DNA of 64,000 nt from Flexithrix dorotheae DSM 6795 (GTDB lineage: Bacteria; Bacteroidota; Bacteroidia; Cytophagales; Flammeovirgaceae). This document shows, in pieces, positions 19,139 to 28,967 of this stretch. The notes beneath the pieces are model-generated. The model had not been told where the DNA came from. It saw nothing but the letters and a program-made list of their open reading frames with translations, and did no database searches. The DNA lies in the NCBI RefSeq assembly GCF_000379765.1, contig NZ_KB903431.1, positions 449,788 to 513,787 of the forward strand. The letters run 5' to 3'. How positions within the stretch are numbered: position 1 is the first letter of the stretch; each line of letters begins with the position of its first letter. Both the position numbers and the translations under genes were made by a program.

Positions 19139-20323
19139 ATGAGTATGGAACAAACATGGAGATGGTACGGGCCAAACGATCCGGTATCATTGTCCGATAT
19201 TAAACAGGCTGGAGCAACAGGAGTTGTGACTGCTTTACATCATATTCCAAACGGAGTTGTTTGGACAAAAGAAGAAATTCTAAAAAGAAAGCAAACACTG
19301 GAGGATGTAGGATTAACCTGGTCTGTGGTAGAAAGTGTACCAGTTCATGAGGAGATCAAGACAAGGACAGGAAATTATCAAACTTATATTGAAAATTATA
19401 AGACTACACTTGAAAACCTTGGTGCTTGTGGGGTAGGGGTAATTTGTTATAATTTTATGCCTGTGCTGGACTGGACCAGAACAAACCTAGCTTATGAAGT
19501 GGCAGATGGGTCAAAGGCATTAAGATTTGAAGTTGACGCATTTGCGGCATTTGAACTTTACATTTTAAAGAGACCTGGTGCCGAAGTTAATTATTCAGAA
19601 GACCAGAAAAAAGCCGCAAAGCAATATTTTGATTCCTTAACTCAGGATGATATTGATTTGTTAACGGCCAATATTATTGCCGGATTACCTGGCTCGGAAG
19701 AAGGATATTCTCTTACCGATTTTCAAAAAGTTCTGGATACCTATAATGAAATAGGAGATCAGGAACTGAGAAATAATTTGTATTCTTTTTTGAATGAAAT
19801 TATCCCAACAGCCGAAAAGGCAGGGGTAAAAATGGCTATTCATCCGGATGATCCTCCATTTCCTATTTTAGGTTTGCCAAGGGTAGTAAGTACCGAAAGT
19901 GATTTACAACAATTGCTGGGTGCAATTGATAGTCCATCCAATGGGTTTACCATGTGTACTGGTTCTTATGGTGTGAGGGCAGACAATGACCTTCCTGGAA
20001 TGATAAAAAGAAATGGAGGTAAGATGCATTTTATTCACTTAAGAAGCACTCAGCGAGATGAAAAGGGCAATTTTTATGAGGCCAACCACCTTGAGGGAGA
20101 TGTAGATATGTTTGCTGTGGTGAAAGCCATTATCGAGGAACAAAATAAACGGAAACAAGATGGAAACGGGATTACCAGGATTCCAATGCGGCCAGATCAT
20201 GGGCACCAAATGCTGGATGATTTGAAAAAGAAAACTAATCCAGGTTATTCAGGAATAGGAAGATTAAGAGGACTGGCCGAACTTAGAGGCCTTGAGATGG
20301 GAATTGAAAAGTCGCTTTTATAA
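19139..20323 (+). CDS. uxuA: Mannonate dehydratase
   Basis: 394 residues, the family's usual length, starting with the typical [14 protein letters not shown]. The enzyme converts D-mannonate to 2-dehydro-3-deoxy-D-gluconate with a divalent metal. Family hallmarks visible here are [13 protein letters not shown], the metal-site region AIHPDDPP and HFIHLRS, and the C-terminal RPDHGHQM. It forms a two-gene operon with the SDR oxidoreductase. The KDG kinase and aldolase that finish the pathway are not in the window. Its last codons and stop form part of an intrinsic terminator. Confidence 0.95.
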   Translation: MSMEQTWRWYGPNDPVSLSDIKQAGATGVVTALHHIPNGVVWTKEEILKRKQTLEDVGLTWSVVESVPVHEEIKTRTGNYQTYIENYKTTLENLGACGVGVICYNFMPVLDWTRTNLAYEVADGSKALRFEVDAFAAFELYILKRPGAEVNYSEDQKKAAKQYFDSLTQDDIDLLTANIIAGLPGSEEGYSLTDFQKVLDTYNEIGDQELRNNLYSFLNEIIPTAEKAGVKMAIHPDDPPFPILGLPRVVSTESDLQQLLGAIDSPSNGFTMCTGSYGVRADNDLPGMIKRNGGKMHFIHLRSTQRDEKGNFYEANHLEGDVDMFAVVKAIIEEQNKRKQDGNGITRIPMRPDHGHQMLDDLKKKTNPGYSGIGRLRGLAELRGLEMGIEKSLL

Positions 20324-20338
20324 GCGACTTTTTTTTTG
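20307..20338 (+). terminator. Intrinsic terminator overlapping the uxuA stop codon
   Basis: AAAAGTCGCTT and AAGCGACTTTT form an 11-bp stem with loop TTAT, followed by a T tract. The stem includes the last coding codons and the TAA (20321-20323). The A/T flanks make it usable also for the convergent gene. Confidence 0.85.
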
Positions 20339-20346
20339 TTGAAAGT

Positions 20347-21345
20347 TTAATAAATCACATTATCCTGTTTCACAAAGTTGGGTTCGTGTTTTCTTAAAAG
20401 ATCCAGGGCAGGTTTGTAATTGCTACAACTCTCAAGGGCTTTTTTCAGATGGAAACCTGCTTTATCCTTTTTCCCAATTTCTAAATACCCCATGCCAAGG
20501 TTGAGGTAAAGACCAGGGTGATGTTTATTTCTCATAAGCATCTGGTCATACAAAAATTCAACTTCATGGATTCTTCCTTCCAATACCGCAATGTTGGCTT
20601 TTACCAACTCAGGATAATTTTGGTTCCTGTTAGAGGTGGATCTTATTTTTTCAATAGCAGTGGGAATTACTCCAATAAGCATGGAAAAGTTTTTCCAGAA
20701 ATTCCTTTCGAAAATAAGATGAACATAGGTGTCTCCACAAAAAAACTTTCGAAACTTAAACCTGAATGTATTTCTATTGAAATAAATTTGGTATTCGTAG
20801 TAGATTTTTACCCGGTCAAAGAGGCCTGTTTCAGGACATATTTTATATGTCCTGCCTCCGGGAATCAGGTTGGAATAATGGTCAAAAACAGTTTCACAAT
20901 AATTACAATGAATATAAACCGAAGGCACAAGATCTGTTAAATTGATATTGGCATCACAAACAGGGCAATTTATAGTTTTAAAATTGTTTTTTATTTCCTC
21001 TTCTGTCAATTCAAGTTTACTGTCAGCAGTTCGGGCAGAAGAAATTCTTCGGTTAATAATGGACTGCACTTCATCGGCAAAACCACCTATGTTTATTACA
21101 AATGAGGAGTATCCCTTAAAAAAATATTTACTCAATTTTTTGCTAACCGTAGAATAAGGCATGAGCACCACTACGATGGTGTTCCTGTGTCGTTCAATTT
21201 TAAAAATATCCCTATAGAAAATGATTTCTTCATTCAGAATTAATCCATCTCTGCTCACACTTCCTGTCTTGCGCAGAAGGCTATCCGGGAATCCAAAGCG
21301 ATTAACGAATTTAAAACCAAAAGTGATAATAGGGGCTTCTCGCAT
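20347..21345 (-). CDS. Hypothetical protein with central zinc ribbon and C-terminal TPR-like repeat
   Basis: 332 residues without a signal peptide. Residues about 1-110 are a strand-rich region of unknown fold. A four-cysteine zinc-ribbon motif follows: CPVC near residue 120 and CNYC about 22 residues later. A strand-rich segment (about 150-215) comes next. The C-terminal third has at least one TPR-like helix pair (LYLNLGMGYLEIGKKDKAG). I do not recognise the family as a whole. It sits convergent to uxuA and divergent from the NtrC regulator, which gives no functional clue. A scaffold or regulatory role is only a guess. Confidence 0.6.
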   Translation of the reverse strand: MREAPIITFGFKFVNRFGFPDSLLRKTGSVSRDGLILNEEIIFYRDIFKIERHRNTIVVVLMPYSTVSKKLSKYFFKGYSSFVINIGGFADEVQSIINRRISSARTADSKLELTEEEIKNNFKTINCPVCDANINLTDLVPSVYIHCNYCETVFDHYSNLIPGGRTYKICPETGLFDRVKIYYEYQIYFNRNTFRFKFRKFFCGDTYVHLIFERNFWKNFSMLIGVIPTAIEKIRSTSNRNQNYPELVKANIAVLEGRIHEVEFLYDQMLMRNKHHPGLYLNLGMGYLEIGKKDKAGFHLKKALESCSNYKPALDLLRKHEPNFVKQDNVIY

Positions 21346-21675
21346 AGTTTTTCAACTCGAAAAATTTGTGTGAAAATAAAAAAATGGCTGATCTGGAGTG
21401 GTCATTCCTCCGTAAAATGAGAAGGTGGATTTTGTATGAAAAATCAGCTGTTTCAAAATTATCTTTAAAAATTTACCTTTCAAAATAAGTAAGTTAGTAT
21501 CCTTCAAACTACTAATAATTTAAATCCATAAGACTTCAAACAAAATTAACATAACCATTATGAAATGGCATACAAATGAAAAATATACCGCAAGTCCTTA
21601 ATTTTTTTAATTTTATCATAGGTAATTATTAGCTTTAGCAGAAAAGTTCGTAAAAAAAGAAAACAAATTCAGGTC
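21346..21675. other. Divergent intergenic region before the NtrC-type regulator
   Basis: No gene is seen. A short hairpin (GGAG/CTCC, about 21396-21412) and a GCTGAT/ATCAGC inverted pair flanking it lie near the left end, within the leader of the zinc-ribbon gene. No convincing promoter is visible. Confidence 0.45.
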
Positions 21676-23079
21676 ATGGGCAAAAAGGTTAATAAAAGTG
21701 GGAAGATTTTAATTATTGATGATAATGAGGATATCTTAAGAGCGGGGCGACTTTTTCTCAAAAGGCACTTCCTACAGGTGGATGTAGAGAAAAATCCGGA
21801 GAATATTCCTGATTTGCTAAATAATGAAAATTATGATGTGATTTTGCTGGATATGAATTTTACCAAAGATGTAAGTAGTGGGCACGAAGGGTTTCTTTGG
21901 TTGGATAAAATTTTGGAGATTGATCCTTCTGCTGTGGTTGTGATGATTACGGCTTACGGAGGCATTGAAATGGCTGTGAAAACCATCAAAGAAGGAGCCA
22001 CTGATTTTGTATTAAAACCCTGGGAAAATGAGAAATTACTGGCCACCTTGTCTTCGGCTATTAAACTTAAAGAATCGCGAACTGAACTGGATGAACTCAA
22101 GATTAAGCAAAAGCAACTGACCCATGATATAAATAAATCCTTTCCCGAAATTATTGGCCAAAGCCCATCCATGCTCAAGATTTTTGAAACGATTTCCCTT
22201 GTAGCAAAAACTGATGCTAATATTTTAATATTAGGTGAAAATGGGACTGGTAAGGAACTTATCGCCAAAGCTATTCATCAGCAATCCAACAGATCTGAAG
22301 AAATTTTCATGAGTGTAGACTTAGGAGCAGTAAGTGAAACACTATTTGAAAGTGAATTGTTTGGGCATGTTAAAGGTGCATTTACAGATGCCAAAGAAGA
22401 CCGCCCCGGAAGATTTGAAACAGCCTCAGGTGGTTCCATATTTTTGGACGAAATTGGGAATTTATCTTTACCTCTTCAGGCTAAACTTTTAACAGTTTTG
22501 CAAAACCGAACGGTGACAAGAGTGGGTTCCAACAAGCAAAGAACGATAAATATAAGACTAATTTGTGCTACGAATATGCATCTGTATGATATGGTGAAGG
22601 AAAAAACCTTCAGGCAGGATTTATTATACAGAATAAACACGATTGAAATAAATTTGCCTCCATTAAGAGAAAGAATAGAAGATATTCCATTATTGGCAGA
22701 TCATTTTTTAAAATTCTATAATAAAAAATATAATAAAACGGTGAGAGCTTTGAGCCCTGCTCTATTAAAAAGAATGCAGAAATACCACTGGCCGGGAAAT
22801 ATTAGAGAATTGCAACATGCCATGGAGCGGGCTGTAATTATGAGCCAGGGCTCGGTACTGGAACCAGAACAGTTTTTCTTTAGTGGAGCCGGAGGACAAA
22901 AGTCTCCGGAGAGAAGTGGAGACGAAATTTCGCTTGAAGATTATGATTTAGAGAAAGTGGAAAAAATTCTGATTAGAAAAGTGTTGCAAAAACACAATGG
23001 TAATATAAGTAAAGCGGCCAGCGAACTAGGTTTAACCAGGTCTTCATTGTATAGAAGATTAGAAAAATATGAACTTTAA
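21676..23079 (+). CDS. NtrC-family sigma-54-dependent response regulator
   Basis: 467 residues with receiver, AAA+ and DNA-binding domains. The receiver (about 10-130) has IIDDNED, phospho-acceptor Asp59 in ILLDMNF, and Lys in VLKPWE. The AAA+ domain (about 150-385) has Walker A GENGTGKE and the Walker B region [11 protein letters not shown]. The sigma-54 contact loop reads GAFTDA (234-239) rather than canonical GAFTGA. A Fis-type helix-turn-helix closes the protein ([21 protein letters not shown]). It overlaps the cognate kinase gene by 11 nt, so the pair is translationally coupled. Target promoters are not identified; the exported repeat protein downstream is a possible one. Confidence 0.93.
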   Translation: MGKKVNKSGKILIIDDNEDILRAGRLFLKRHFLQVDVEKNPENIPDLLNNENYDVILLDMNFTKDVSSGHEGFLWLDKILEIDPSAVVVMITAYGGIEMAVKTIKEGATDFVLKPWENEKLLATLSSAIKLKESRTELDELKIKQKQLTHDINKSFPEIIGQSPSMLKIFETISLVAKTDANILILGENGTGKELIAKAIHQQSNRSEEIFMSVDLGAVSETLFESELFGHVKGAFTDAKEDRPGRFETASGGSIFLDEIGNLSLPLQAKLLTVLQNRTVTRVGSNKQRTINIRLICATNMHLYDMVKEKTFRQDLLYRINTIEINLPPLRERIEDIPLLADHFLKFYNKKYNKTVRALSPALLKRMQKYHWPGNIRELQHAMERAVIMSQGSVLEPEQFFFSGAGGQKSPERSGDEISLEDYDLEKVEKILIRKVLQKHNGNISKAASELGLTRSSLYRRLEKYEL

Positions 23080-24424
23080 AAATTTTAAGTTAGGGATAGG
23101 GATTCGTGTAATCTCCCTTACGGTTACCCTGATAATATTTGTCTACTTATGGTTTGAACAAGAAAAGCATTTAAGTGCCGTATTAATTGCATTTTTGGCC
23201 ATTTACATTGCTTTCAATTTATACCATTATGTAGAAAATACAAACAGAAAACTTACTCGTTTTTTGGAGTATATAAAGTACTCAGATTTTGCATCAGGGT
23301 TTGCCGCAGACAATAAATTAGGCAAAAGCTTTAAAGAATTAAATGCCTCGTTTAATGAGGTTTTAGAAGCTTTTAGGCAGGCAAGGTCTGAAAAAGAGGA
23401 GCATTGGCAATATTTAAATACGGTGGTTCAACATGTAGGCATCGGATTAATTTCCTTTGATCTGGATGGCCAAATACAGTTGCTCAATACTGCTGCTTGT
23501 CGATTGTTATTTATAAATAATATTTTAAATATTTCTGAATTAGGGGATATGCATCCTCAACTCACGGAAATGATTCAGAAGATGGAGCCAGGAACAAATT
23601 TTTTGTTCAGGAGTAATGAACAACAACTATCCATTCAGGCAACAGAAATTCGATTGAAAGGAAAATCCTACAAGCTGATTTCACTTAAAAACATTCAAAA
23701 CGAATTGCAACAAAAGGAGCTGGAATCATGGCAAAACTTAACCAGTGTGCTTCGTCATGAAATTATGAATTCCATCACTCCCATATCTTCTTTAATTTCA
23801 ACTTTGATTGAAATATTTGAAGAGGAACTTCCCGAGAATTTTGAAGAAGTTGGTACCGCTGAAATTACAAAAGAAACTGTGGAAGATATAAAGGAAGCGT
23901 TCACTACAATTCAAAGGAGAAGCCATGCTCTTATTAGGTTTGTAAATGCCTATAAAGACTTTACCCATATTCCAAAACCAAAATTCCGAATGATTTTGGT
24001 AAAGGATTTATTGGATGGTATGGTCAGTCTACTTCAAAAAGAAATTCTAAAGAAAGAAGTAGAATTAAAATATCAGTTAAATAATCCTTCACTCAGAATT
24101 ACGATTGATCCTGAATTAATAGAAATGGTATTGATCAATTTACTTAAAAATGCTACTCAGGCTGTTGAGGGAAAACAAAATGGAGTAGTTGAATTAATAG
24201 GGGGATTGGACGAAAATCATCATACTACTATAATTGTGGCTGATAATGGACCAGGGATTATTCCAGAGGCACTTAATCAAATTTTTATTCCATTTTATAC
24301 AACAAAAAAAGAGGGGTCTGGAATAGGTTTAAGTTTGTCCAGACAAATAATGCAGCTTCACAAAGGTTCTTTAACTGTTAATTCCATGCCTAATGAAAGA
24401 ACTGAGTTTAAACTTACCTTCTGA
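23069..24424 (+). CDS. Membrane sensor histidine kinase, NtrB/NtrY-like
   Basis: 451 residues. Two membrane segments near the N-terminus (about residues 9-27 and 33-52) with almost no periplasmic loop suggest intramembrane or cytoplasmic sensing. A HAMP/PAS-like region follows (about 60-215). The H-box is LRHEIMNSITPIS with His230, the NtrB/NtrY-type sequence. The ATPase domain has the N-box INLLKNATQAV, DNGPGI, and the G2 motif GSGIGLSLSRQIM. It starts inside the end of the regulator gene, so the two form a two-component system. The signal is unknown. Confidence 0.92.
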   Translation: MNFKNFKLGIGIRVISLTVTLIIFVYLWFEQEKHLSAVLIAFLAIYIAFNLYHYVENTNRKLTRFLEYIKYSDFASGFAADNKLGKSFKELNASFNEVLEAFRQARSEKEEHWQYLNTVVQHVGIGLISFDLDGQIQLLNTAACRLLFINNILNISELGDMHPQLTEMIQKMEPGTNFLFRSNEQQLSIQATEIRLKGKSYKLISLKNIQNELQQKELESWQNLTSVLRHEIMNSITPISSLISTLIEIFEEELPENFEEVGTAEITKETVEDIKEAFTTIQRRSHALIRFVNAYKDFTHIPKPKFRMILVKDLLDGMVSLLQKEILKKEVELKYQLNNPSLRITIDPELIEMVLINLLKNATQAVEGKQNGVVELIGGLDENHHTTIIVADNGPGIIPEALNQIFIPFYTTKKEGSGIGLSLSRQIMQLHKGSLTVNSMPNERTEFKLTF

Positions 24425-24740
24425 GTTTTTCAGTATCATTACTTGAAAATTTGTTTGTAAAAAAGGTTGATTTTTGGTGGAAACCTTACCTCTAAAAGAG
24501 ATGAAAAAAATTCTTCTAGACCAGAAATCAAACAAGAACTCCCATCACACGTTATTTTACCAATTAAAAATCGACTTTTTATCCCCTTTCAGTCTTTTAA
24601 ATTAAGGAATTGTAAGGGATTTTGTATATAAAACCAACCTTAATTAACAATTGGTCAAAACAATCTTAAAATATCCTTCAATACTATAAAAATAAAAAAG
24701 ACGTATTCAATTTAGTTTTTTGAAAAATATCAACTGAAGA
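24425..24740. other. Intergenic region before the repeat-protein gene
   Basis: No gene is seen. I looked for a sigma-54 promoter (GG-N10-GC), because the upstream regulator is sigma-54 dependent, and found no convincing one. There is no intrinsic terminator after the kinase gene, so some read-through is possible. Confidence 0.4.
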
Positions 24741-27700
24741 ATGATGATATCTATACTTAGATTATTCCTGTTTGGCCTATTTCTTACCATTTCAGGGTTT
24801 ACATTAGGGCAAACAATGGGATTAACAGGGGTGATTACCATTGATGGAGGAAAAGTGGTGACCAATAATAAGGAAAAGAAAGTTTCCTTAACTATTGAAG
24901 CAGTAGGTGCAAAAGAAATTATGATTAGCAATAATGGTAGTTATACAGGTGCCAGATGGGAAAAGTTTGAATCCAGAATTCCTCATTGGAGACTTGCAGG
25001 GGAGGATGGTGTAAAAACCATTTATGCTAAATTTAGAGATTCTGATGGTAATATATCCGAAACAATTACTGCTACCATAGAACTGGACAGAACTCCTCCA
25101 ACAGATGCCACAATTTTGGTAAACGGAGGGAAAGCTTTTACCAACAATAAAGCAAAAACGGTTCAACTGGAATTGGGTGCAATGGATGCTCACCAGATGA
25201 GAGTGAGTAACAGAGTAGATTTTTTAAGTGCACCCTGGGTGCCTTTCAGAACAGCTGTGAAATCCTGGAAACTTACTCCATCTAATGGAAAAAAAACAAT
25301 CTATGCTCAGTTTAAGGATAAAGCTGGGAATATTTGTGAAGCTGTTTCAGCTGATATTACTCTGGATTTATTACCTCCCGTAAATTGTAAAGTAGAAATT
25401 GAATCAGGAGCTATTTACGCAAAAAATAAAACCGTAAAACTTAAACTAAAGGCTGAGGGTGCTTCTGAAATGATTATTAGAGGTGGAGAAGAAGGATGGA
25501 TCCCTTTTACTGAAACAATTGAATGGGAATTACCTGATGGGGATGGACAAAAAGATGTGTATGTGAAATTCAGAGACGAAGTTGGGAATCAATCCTCAGT
25601 AGTTTCTGATAATATTTTGGTAGATACTAAACCTCCATCTAATGGTTTATTGTTAATCAATAACGGCAGTAAATATACCAGAAGCTACAGTGATATTCAT
25701 TTAAAAATTCTTGCTACTCAGGCTTCAGAAATGATTATCGGAAACGATAGTTCATTTAATGGCAGTGAGTGGATTGGCTACACTCAAAATATTCCCAGTT
25801 GGTTAGTCTCTGATTCTGATGGAGAAAAAACTGTTTATGTGAAATTTAGAGATAAAGCCGGTAATGAATCTAAAGTTTACAGGGATGATATCATTTTAGA
25901 TAAAACTCCACCACAACAACCATTCATAAAAATTGTATCAGAAGGTGCTTCATATGACAGTATTGCAGGGCAATCAATTATCAGCAATGATGCAAAAGTA
26001 GTTGGATTACAAATTAATGCTGTAGATGCTGATTATATGATGATAAGTAATATCAGTAGTTTTTATGGAGCCAGGTGGGAAAAGTTTAAATCAAAGTATG
26101 ACAATTGGGAACTTGGAGGATCTAATGATGGTGACAGGTCTGTATTTATTAAATTTAGAGATAAGGCAGGAAATATTTCAGAAGTTGCCCATGATAAAGC
26201 TGAGGTAGATACTCAACCTCCGGTTGATTGTAAAATTTCTATTGATAACAATAACGAATTCTGTACGGATGAAGATAAAAATGTAAAACTTCAATTATTT
26301 GCAAGAGGGGCTGATTTTATGATGGTGAGTAATGACCCAACTTTTAGTGGGGCTACCTGGGAGCCTTATACTAAGCATAAGAACTGGAAATTAGAAGGAG
26401 AAGATGGAATCAAAACAGTTTTAGTCAAGTACAAGGATTTTGCAGGAAATGAATCTGAACATGAAGTTGATGATATTATTTTGGACAGGAAACCTCCATA
26501 TGCCTGCGAAATTACAGTTGATAAAGGTCAGGAGGTAACTATGCATCCTGATAAAGTAGTATTGGTAAAAGTTAAAGCAAAAGATGCAATTTTAATGCAG
26601 GTTGGAAACGATGAGGATTTTAAAAGTTCAAGATGGCAAGGGTACTCAAATCTAAACTTTAATTGGGTATTAGCAGGAAATGATGGAGAGAAACAAGTAT
26701 TTGTTAGATTTAAAGACAAGGCAGGAAATATTTCCCCAATATATGGTGACTCTATTCTACTTGACAGGACTCCTCCAAAAGAAGGAACGGTTGAAATTAA
26801 TGATGGAGGAAAAATTACCAATAACACAAATAAACTGGTAAAACTGAAACTTTTTGCTGAAGATGCAGTCGAAATGAGATTTAGTAACAGGTTCGATTTT
26901 AAAGAACCTGATAATTCTGATTCACCTTGGATACCATATGCAGAAACTGCTGATTGGAGACTTATGGGCCCTGATGGCTTGAAAACAGTTTATGTCCAGT
27001 TTAAGGATCATATTGGAAATGTTTCGAAAACTGCATTTGCAAGAATTGGGGTGGATAGGGAAGCGCCTAAGCAGGGAAGAATTTCCATAGACAGAGGGGC
27101 AAAGTATTGTACAGATGTTAGTGGTTATGTTACCCTTGATCTTTATGCCAAAGAGGCGGCATTTATGATGATTAGTAATACTCAGAACTTTGAAAATGCT
27201 GAATGGATTCCCTATCAGGGAATTTATCAAAATTGGCTGCTTTCTCCAGAAGATGGGGAGAAAAAAGTTTACGCCAAATTTAAAGATAAGGCAGAAAATG
27301 AAACTTCACCTGTTGTGGCAAGTGTATTATTGGATAGACAGGAACCTGTAGGAGAAGAATTAATTATTGAAGCGGCTATTGTTACTCAGGATGGAATAAA
27401 ATATTCCAATGATCCTACAAATAATGCAGTAATTAATATAAAAGCGGAGGGAGCTGAAGAAATGATTATTAGTAATAGTAATCATTTTAAATCGGGAAAA
27501 TGGGAGCCATATGCAGAGAAAAAGAACTGGACTTTATTAGGAGGAGACGGTCCAAAGGTAGTTTATGTGAAATTTAGAGATAAGGCCAGAAACGAGTCTT
27601 CTATTGCAAGTGATAAGGTAATTCTGGATACTCAACCTCCTATCCCTCAATATGTGAAAATTGATGGAGATAAGCAATCTACGGATAATACAAGGGTAAA

Positions 27701-27911
27701 TCTTACCATTAAAGCACGGAATGCAGATTATATGATGATTTCAAATGATTCCAAATTTGAAGGAGCTATTTGGGAACCATATGTTGCCTCAAGAGAATGG
27801 GATCTTGAACCCGGGGAAGGATTGAAAAGAGTGTTTGTGAAATTTAAGGATGAGGCACAAAATGAATCCCCTCATAAATGGGCAGATATTACTCTTGTTA
27901 GTGGATATTAA
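24741..27911 (+). CDS. Exported protein made of eleven Ig-like repeats
   Basis: 1056 residues: a signal peptide (cleavage near Gln24) and then nothing but eleven tandem repeats of 86-103 residues. Each begins with a Pro-Pro or similar pair (TPP, KPP, QPP), contains a KLKLxAxGAxxMMISN-like stretch, an Asn-Trp or similar core Trp, and ends with VYVKFRDKAGNxS followed by an acidic strand and ILD. This is the signature of an Ig-like beta-sandwich chain. There is no T9SS sorting domain, membrane anchor or catalytic domain. An adhesive or structural surface or periplasmic role is inferred. A strong terminator follows. Confidence 0.8.
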   Translation: MMISILRLFLFGLFLTISGFTLGQTMGLTGVITIDGGKVVTNNKEKKVSLTIEAVGAKEIMISNNGSYTGARWEKFESRIPHWRLAGEDGVKTIYAKFRDSDGNISETITATIELDRTPPTDATILVNGGKAFTNNKAKTVQLELGAMDAHQMRVSNRVDFLSAPWVPFRTAVKSWKLTPSNGKKTIYAQFKDKAGNICEAVSADITLDLLPPVNCKVEIESGAIYAKNKTVKLKLKAEGASEMIIRGGEEGWIPFTETIEWELPDGDGQKDVYVKFRDEVGNQSSVVSDNILVDTKPPSNGLLLINNGSKYTRSYSDIHLKILATQASEMIIGNDSSFNGSEWIGYTQNIPSWLVSDSDGEKTVYVKFRDKAGNESKVYRDDIILDKTPPQQPFIKIVSEGASYDSIAGQSIISNDAKVVGLQINAVDADYMMISNISSFYGARWEKFKSKYDNWELGGSNDGDRSVFIKFRDKAGNISEVAHDKAEVDTQPPVDCKISIDNNNEFCTDEDKNVKLQLFARGADFMMVSNDPTFSGATWEPYTKHKNWKLEGEDGIKTVLVKYKDFAGNESEHEVDDIILDRKPPYACEITVDKGQEVTMHPDKVVLVKVKAKDAILMQVGNDEDFKSSRWQGYSNLNFNWVLAGNDGEKQVFVRFKDKAGNISPIYGDSILLDRTPPKEGTVEINDGGKITNNTNKLVKLKLFAEDAVEMRFSNRFDFKEPDNSDSPWIPYAETADWRLMGPDGLKTVYVQFKDHIGNVSKTAFARIGVDREAPKQGRISIDRGAKYCTDVSGYVTLDLYAKEAAFMMISNTQNFENAEWIPYQGIYQNWLLSPEDGEKKVYAKFKDKAENETSPVVASVLLDRQEPVGEELIIEAAIVTQDGIKYSNDPTNNAVINIKAEGAEEMIISNSNHFKSGKWEPYAEKKNWTLLGGDGPKVVYVKFRDKARNESSIASDKVILDTQPPIPQYVKIDGDKQSTDNTRVNLTIKARNADYMMISNDSKFEGAIWEPYVASREWDLEPGEGLKRVFVKFKDEAQNESPHKWADITLVSGY
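24819..27908 (+). repeat. Eleven tandem protein-coding repeats of about 275 bp
   Basis: Repeat starts in residues are about 27, 118, 211, 297, 389, 492, 584, 677, 774, 867 and 965. The best-conserved DNA is the segment encoding KFRDKAGN (aaatttagagataaggc and close variants). Repeats have diverged at DNA level, so the array is old and probably not slipping now. Confidence 0.85.
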
Positions 27912-27926
27912 TCTAAAATAAAACCT

Positions 27927-27970
27927 AAAAAAAAAAGGACTGTTTCATTTATGAAACAGTCCTTTTTTTC
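27927..27970 (+). terminator. Strong bidirectional intrinsic terminator
   Basis: A perfect 12-bp stem (27937-27948 with 27951-27962) and a two-base loop are flanked by an A run and seven T residues. It ends the repeat-protein gene and could also stop transcription from the opposite side. Confidence 0.92.
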
Positions 27971-28116
27971 TTTTTCCAATTTTGAATTATATGGAATTTA
28001 GTAATGAATTATATCATCCAATTTAATAGGAAGAAAATTATGAGATGGGAGAGGAGATTTTAACAAAACAGATTTAAATAGATAAATTCTGGATTTTGTA
28101 CTTCAATATTTTTTAT

Positions 28117-28146
28117 AAAAAAAGGAGATTGAAAAAGCGATCTCCC
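28117..28146 (-). terminator. Intrinsic terminator of the 152-aa hypothetical gene
   Basis: On the minus strand GGAGAT and ATCTCC form a hairpin with a ten-base loop, followed by seven T residues (28123-28117). It lies 37 nt past the stop codon. Confidence 0.65.
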
Positions 28147-28182
28147 TTATTTTTGGGTTCCTCAATATATTTCTTTAAGAAC

Positions 28183-28641
28183 TTATTCTTCTTTCCCGGC
28201 TTCCATTACTGCATAGTTCTTTATAGATTCGAATTTTTCTTTGCTCATATTCTCATTGGCAGGACCACATGTTTCTGGTTTATAGGATTTCCCCGATTCC
28301 CACCATTCTTTCGCTTGATTTTGAGCCAGTTCGTGGTCAATCTCAAATAATTTAGCATAAGTGTCTGAAACGATCCAAGGGTCATTTTTTGACGCATACT
28401 TATTAAATATCATGCCTCTCATTTGAGTGGCAGAAGGATCGTTTTGTTCAAAATGAGCAATGGTATAAGATTTAGTTTCTGGTTGTAACATGATTAAGTC
28501 CCAGAAGGATTTAGAATCGATTATTTGTGCAGATGTCAGTAAGTAGCCTTCTCCATATTCCAATAAAGTCTCAGATACATGACATTTAATTGCGGCAGGT
28601 TTTTTAGTTTTTTTGCCAAAAACTTTAGATAAAAATCCCAT
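28183..28641 (-). CDS. Hypothetical protein, 152 aa
   Basis: The protein starts with a basic amphipathic segment (MGFLSKVFGKKTKKPAAIKC) without a proper signal peptide and is otherwise soluble and acidic. Recognisable features are few: a conserved-looking Trp-rich stretch (EWWESGKSYKP) and a Cys-containing segment near residue 126. The small-protein start MGFLSKVFGKKTKK is reminiscent of cytoplasmic proteins that touch the membrane. I do not recognise the family. It stands alone between two terminators and the lut genes. Confidence 0.55.
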   Translation of the reverse strand: MGFLSKVFGKKTKKPAAIKCHVSETLLEYGEGYLLTSAQIIDSKSFWDLIMLQPETKSYTIAHFEQNDPSATQMRGMIFNKYASKNDPWIVSDTYAKLFEIDHELAQNQAKEWWESGKSYKPETCGPANENMSKEKFESIKNYAVMEAGKEE

Positions 28642-28967
28642 TTTAATAGAGCGGATTTATTAATTAGTGAATTATTGATAATATACCTATTGATACGATT
28701 TGGTAAATATATTGAATAATTAAATTATACGATTGGTGAATATGAATGGATTCTGGTAATTAATATACTTAACTGGAGAATGCCTTGAAAATCCTTCCCG
28801 ATTTAATTTCCAATTCTTCCATTAGGGTAAATGTTATCCTAATTTCAGGAAAGGTCAGGAGAGAATAAATATTATTAATGATTAATATTGGTGTTTTATA
28901 AGGAATTTGAAAAAATCCAGGGGAGGATAGGCGGTTAATTCTTCCCTTAAAACCTGAAATTAAGAAA
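28642..28967. other. Intergenic region upstream of lutAB
   Basis: No gene is seen. The region is AT-rich. A small perfect inverted repeat TATTAA-TGA-TTAATA lies at 28873-28887, about 80 nt before lutA, where an operator would be expected. With this base composition it may be chance. Confidence 0.4.

Noticed and set aside
24425-24740. Sigma-54 promoter before the repeat-protein gene, as a target of the adjacent NtrC regulator
   Set aside because: I did not find GG-N10-GC with the expected flanks; a regulator-target link stays inference.
24819-27908. Tandem repeat array resembling a CRISPR or DNA-level satellite
   Set aside because: The units are about 275 bp, in one reading frame, and conserved as protein sequence with diverged DNA, so this is a repeat protein.
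28873-28887. TATTAA-TGA-TTAATA palindrome upstream of lutAB as an operator
   Set aside because: Arms are six bases of pure A/T in an AT-rich region, so the odds of chance are too high to call it a site; it is only mentioned in the gap entry.
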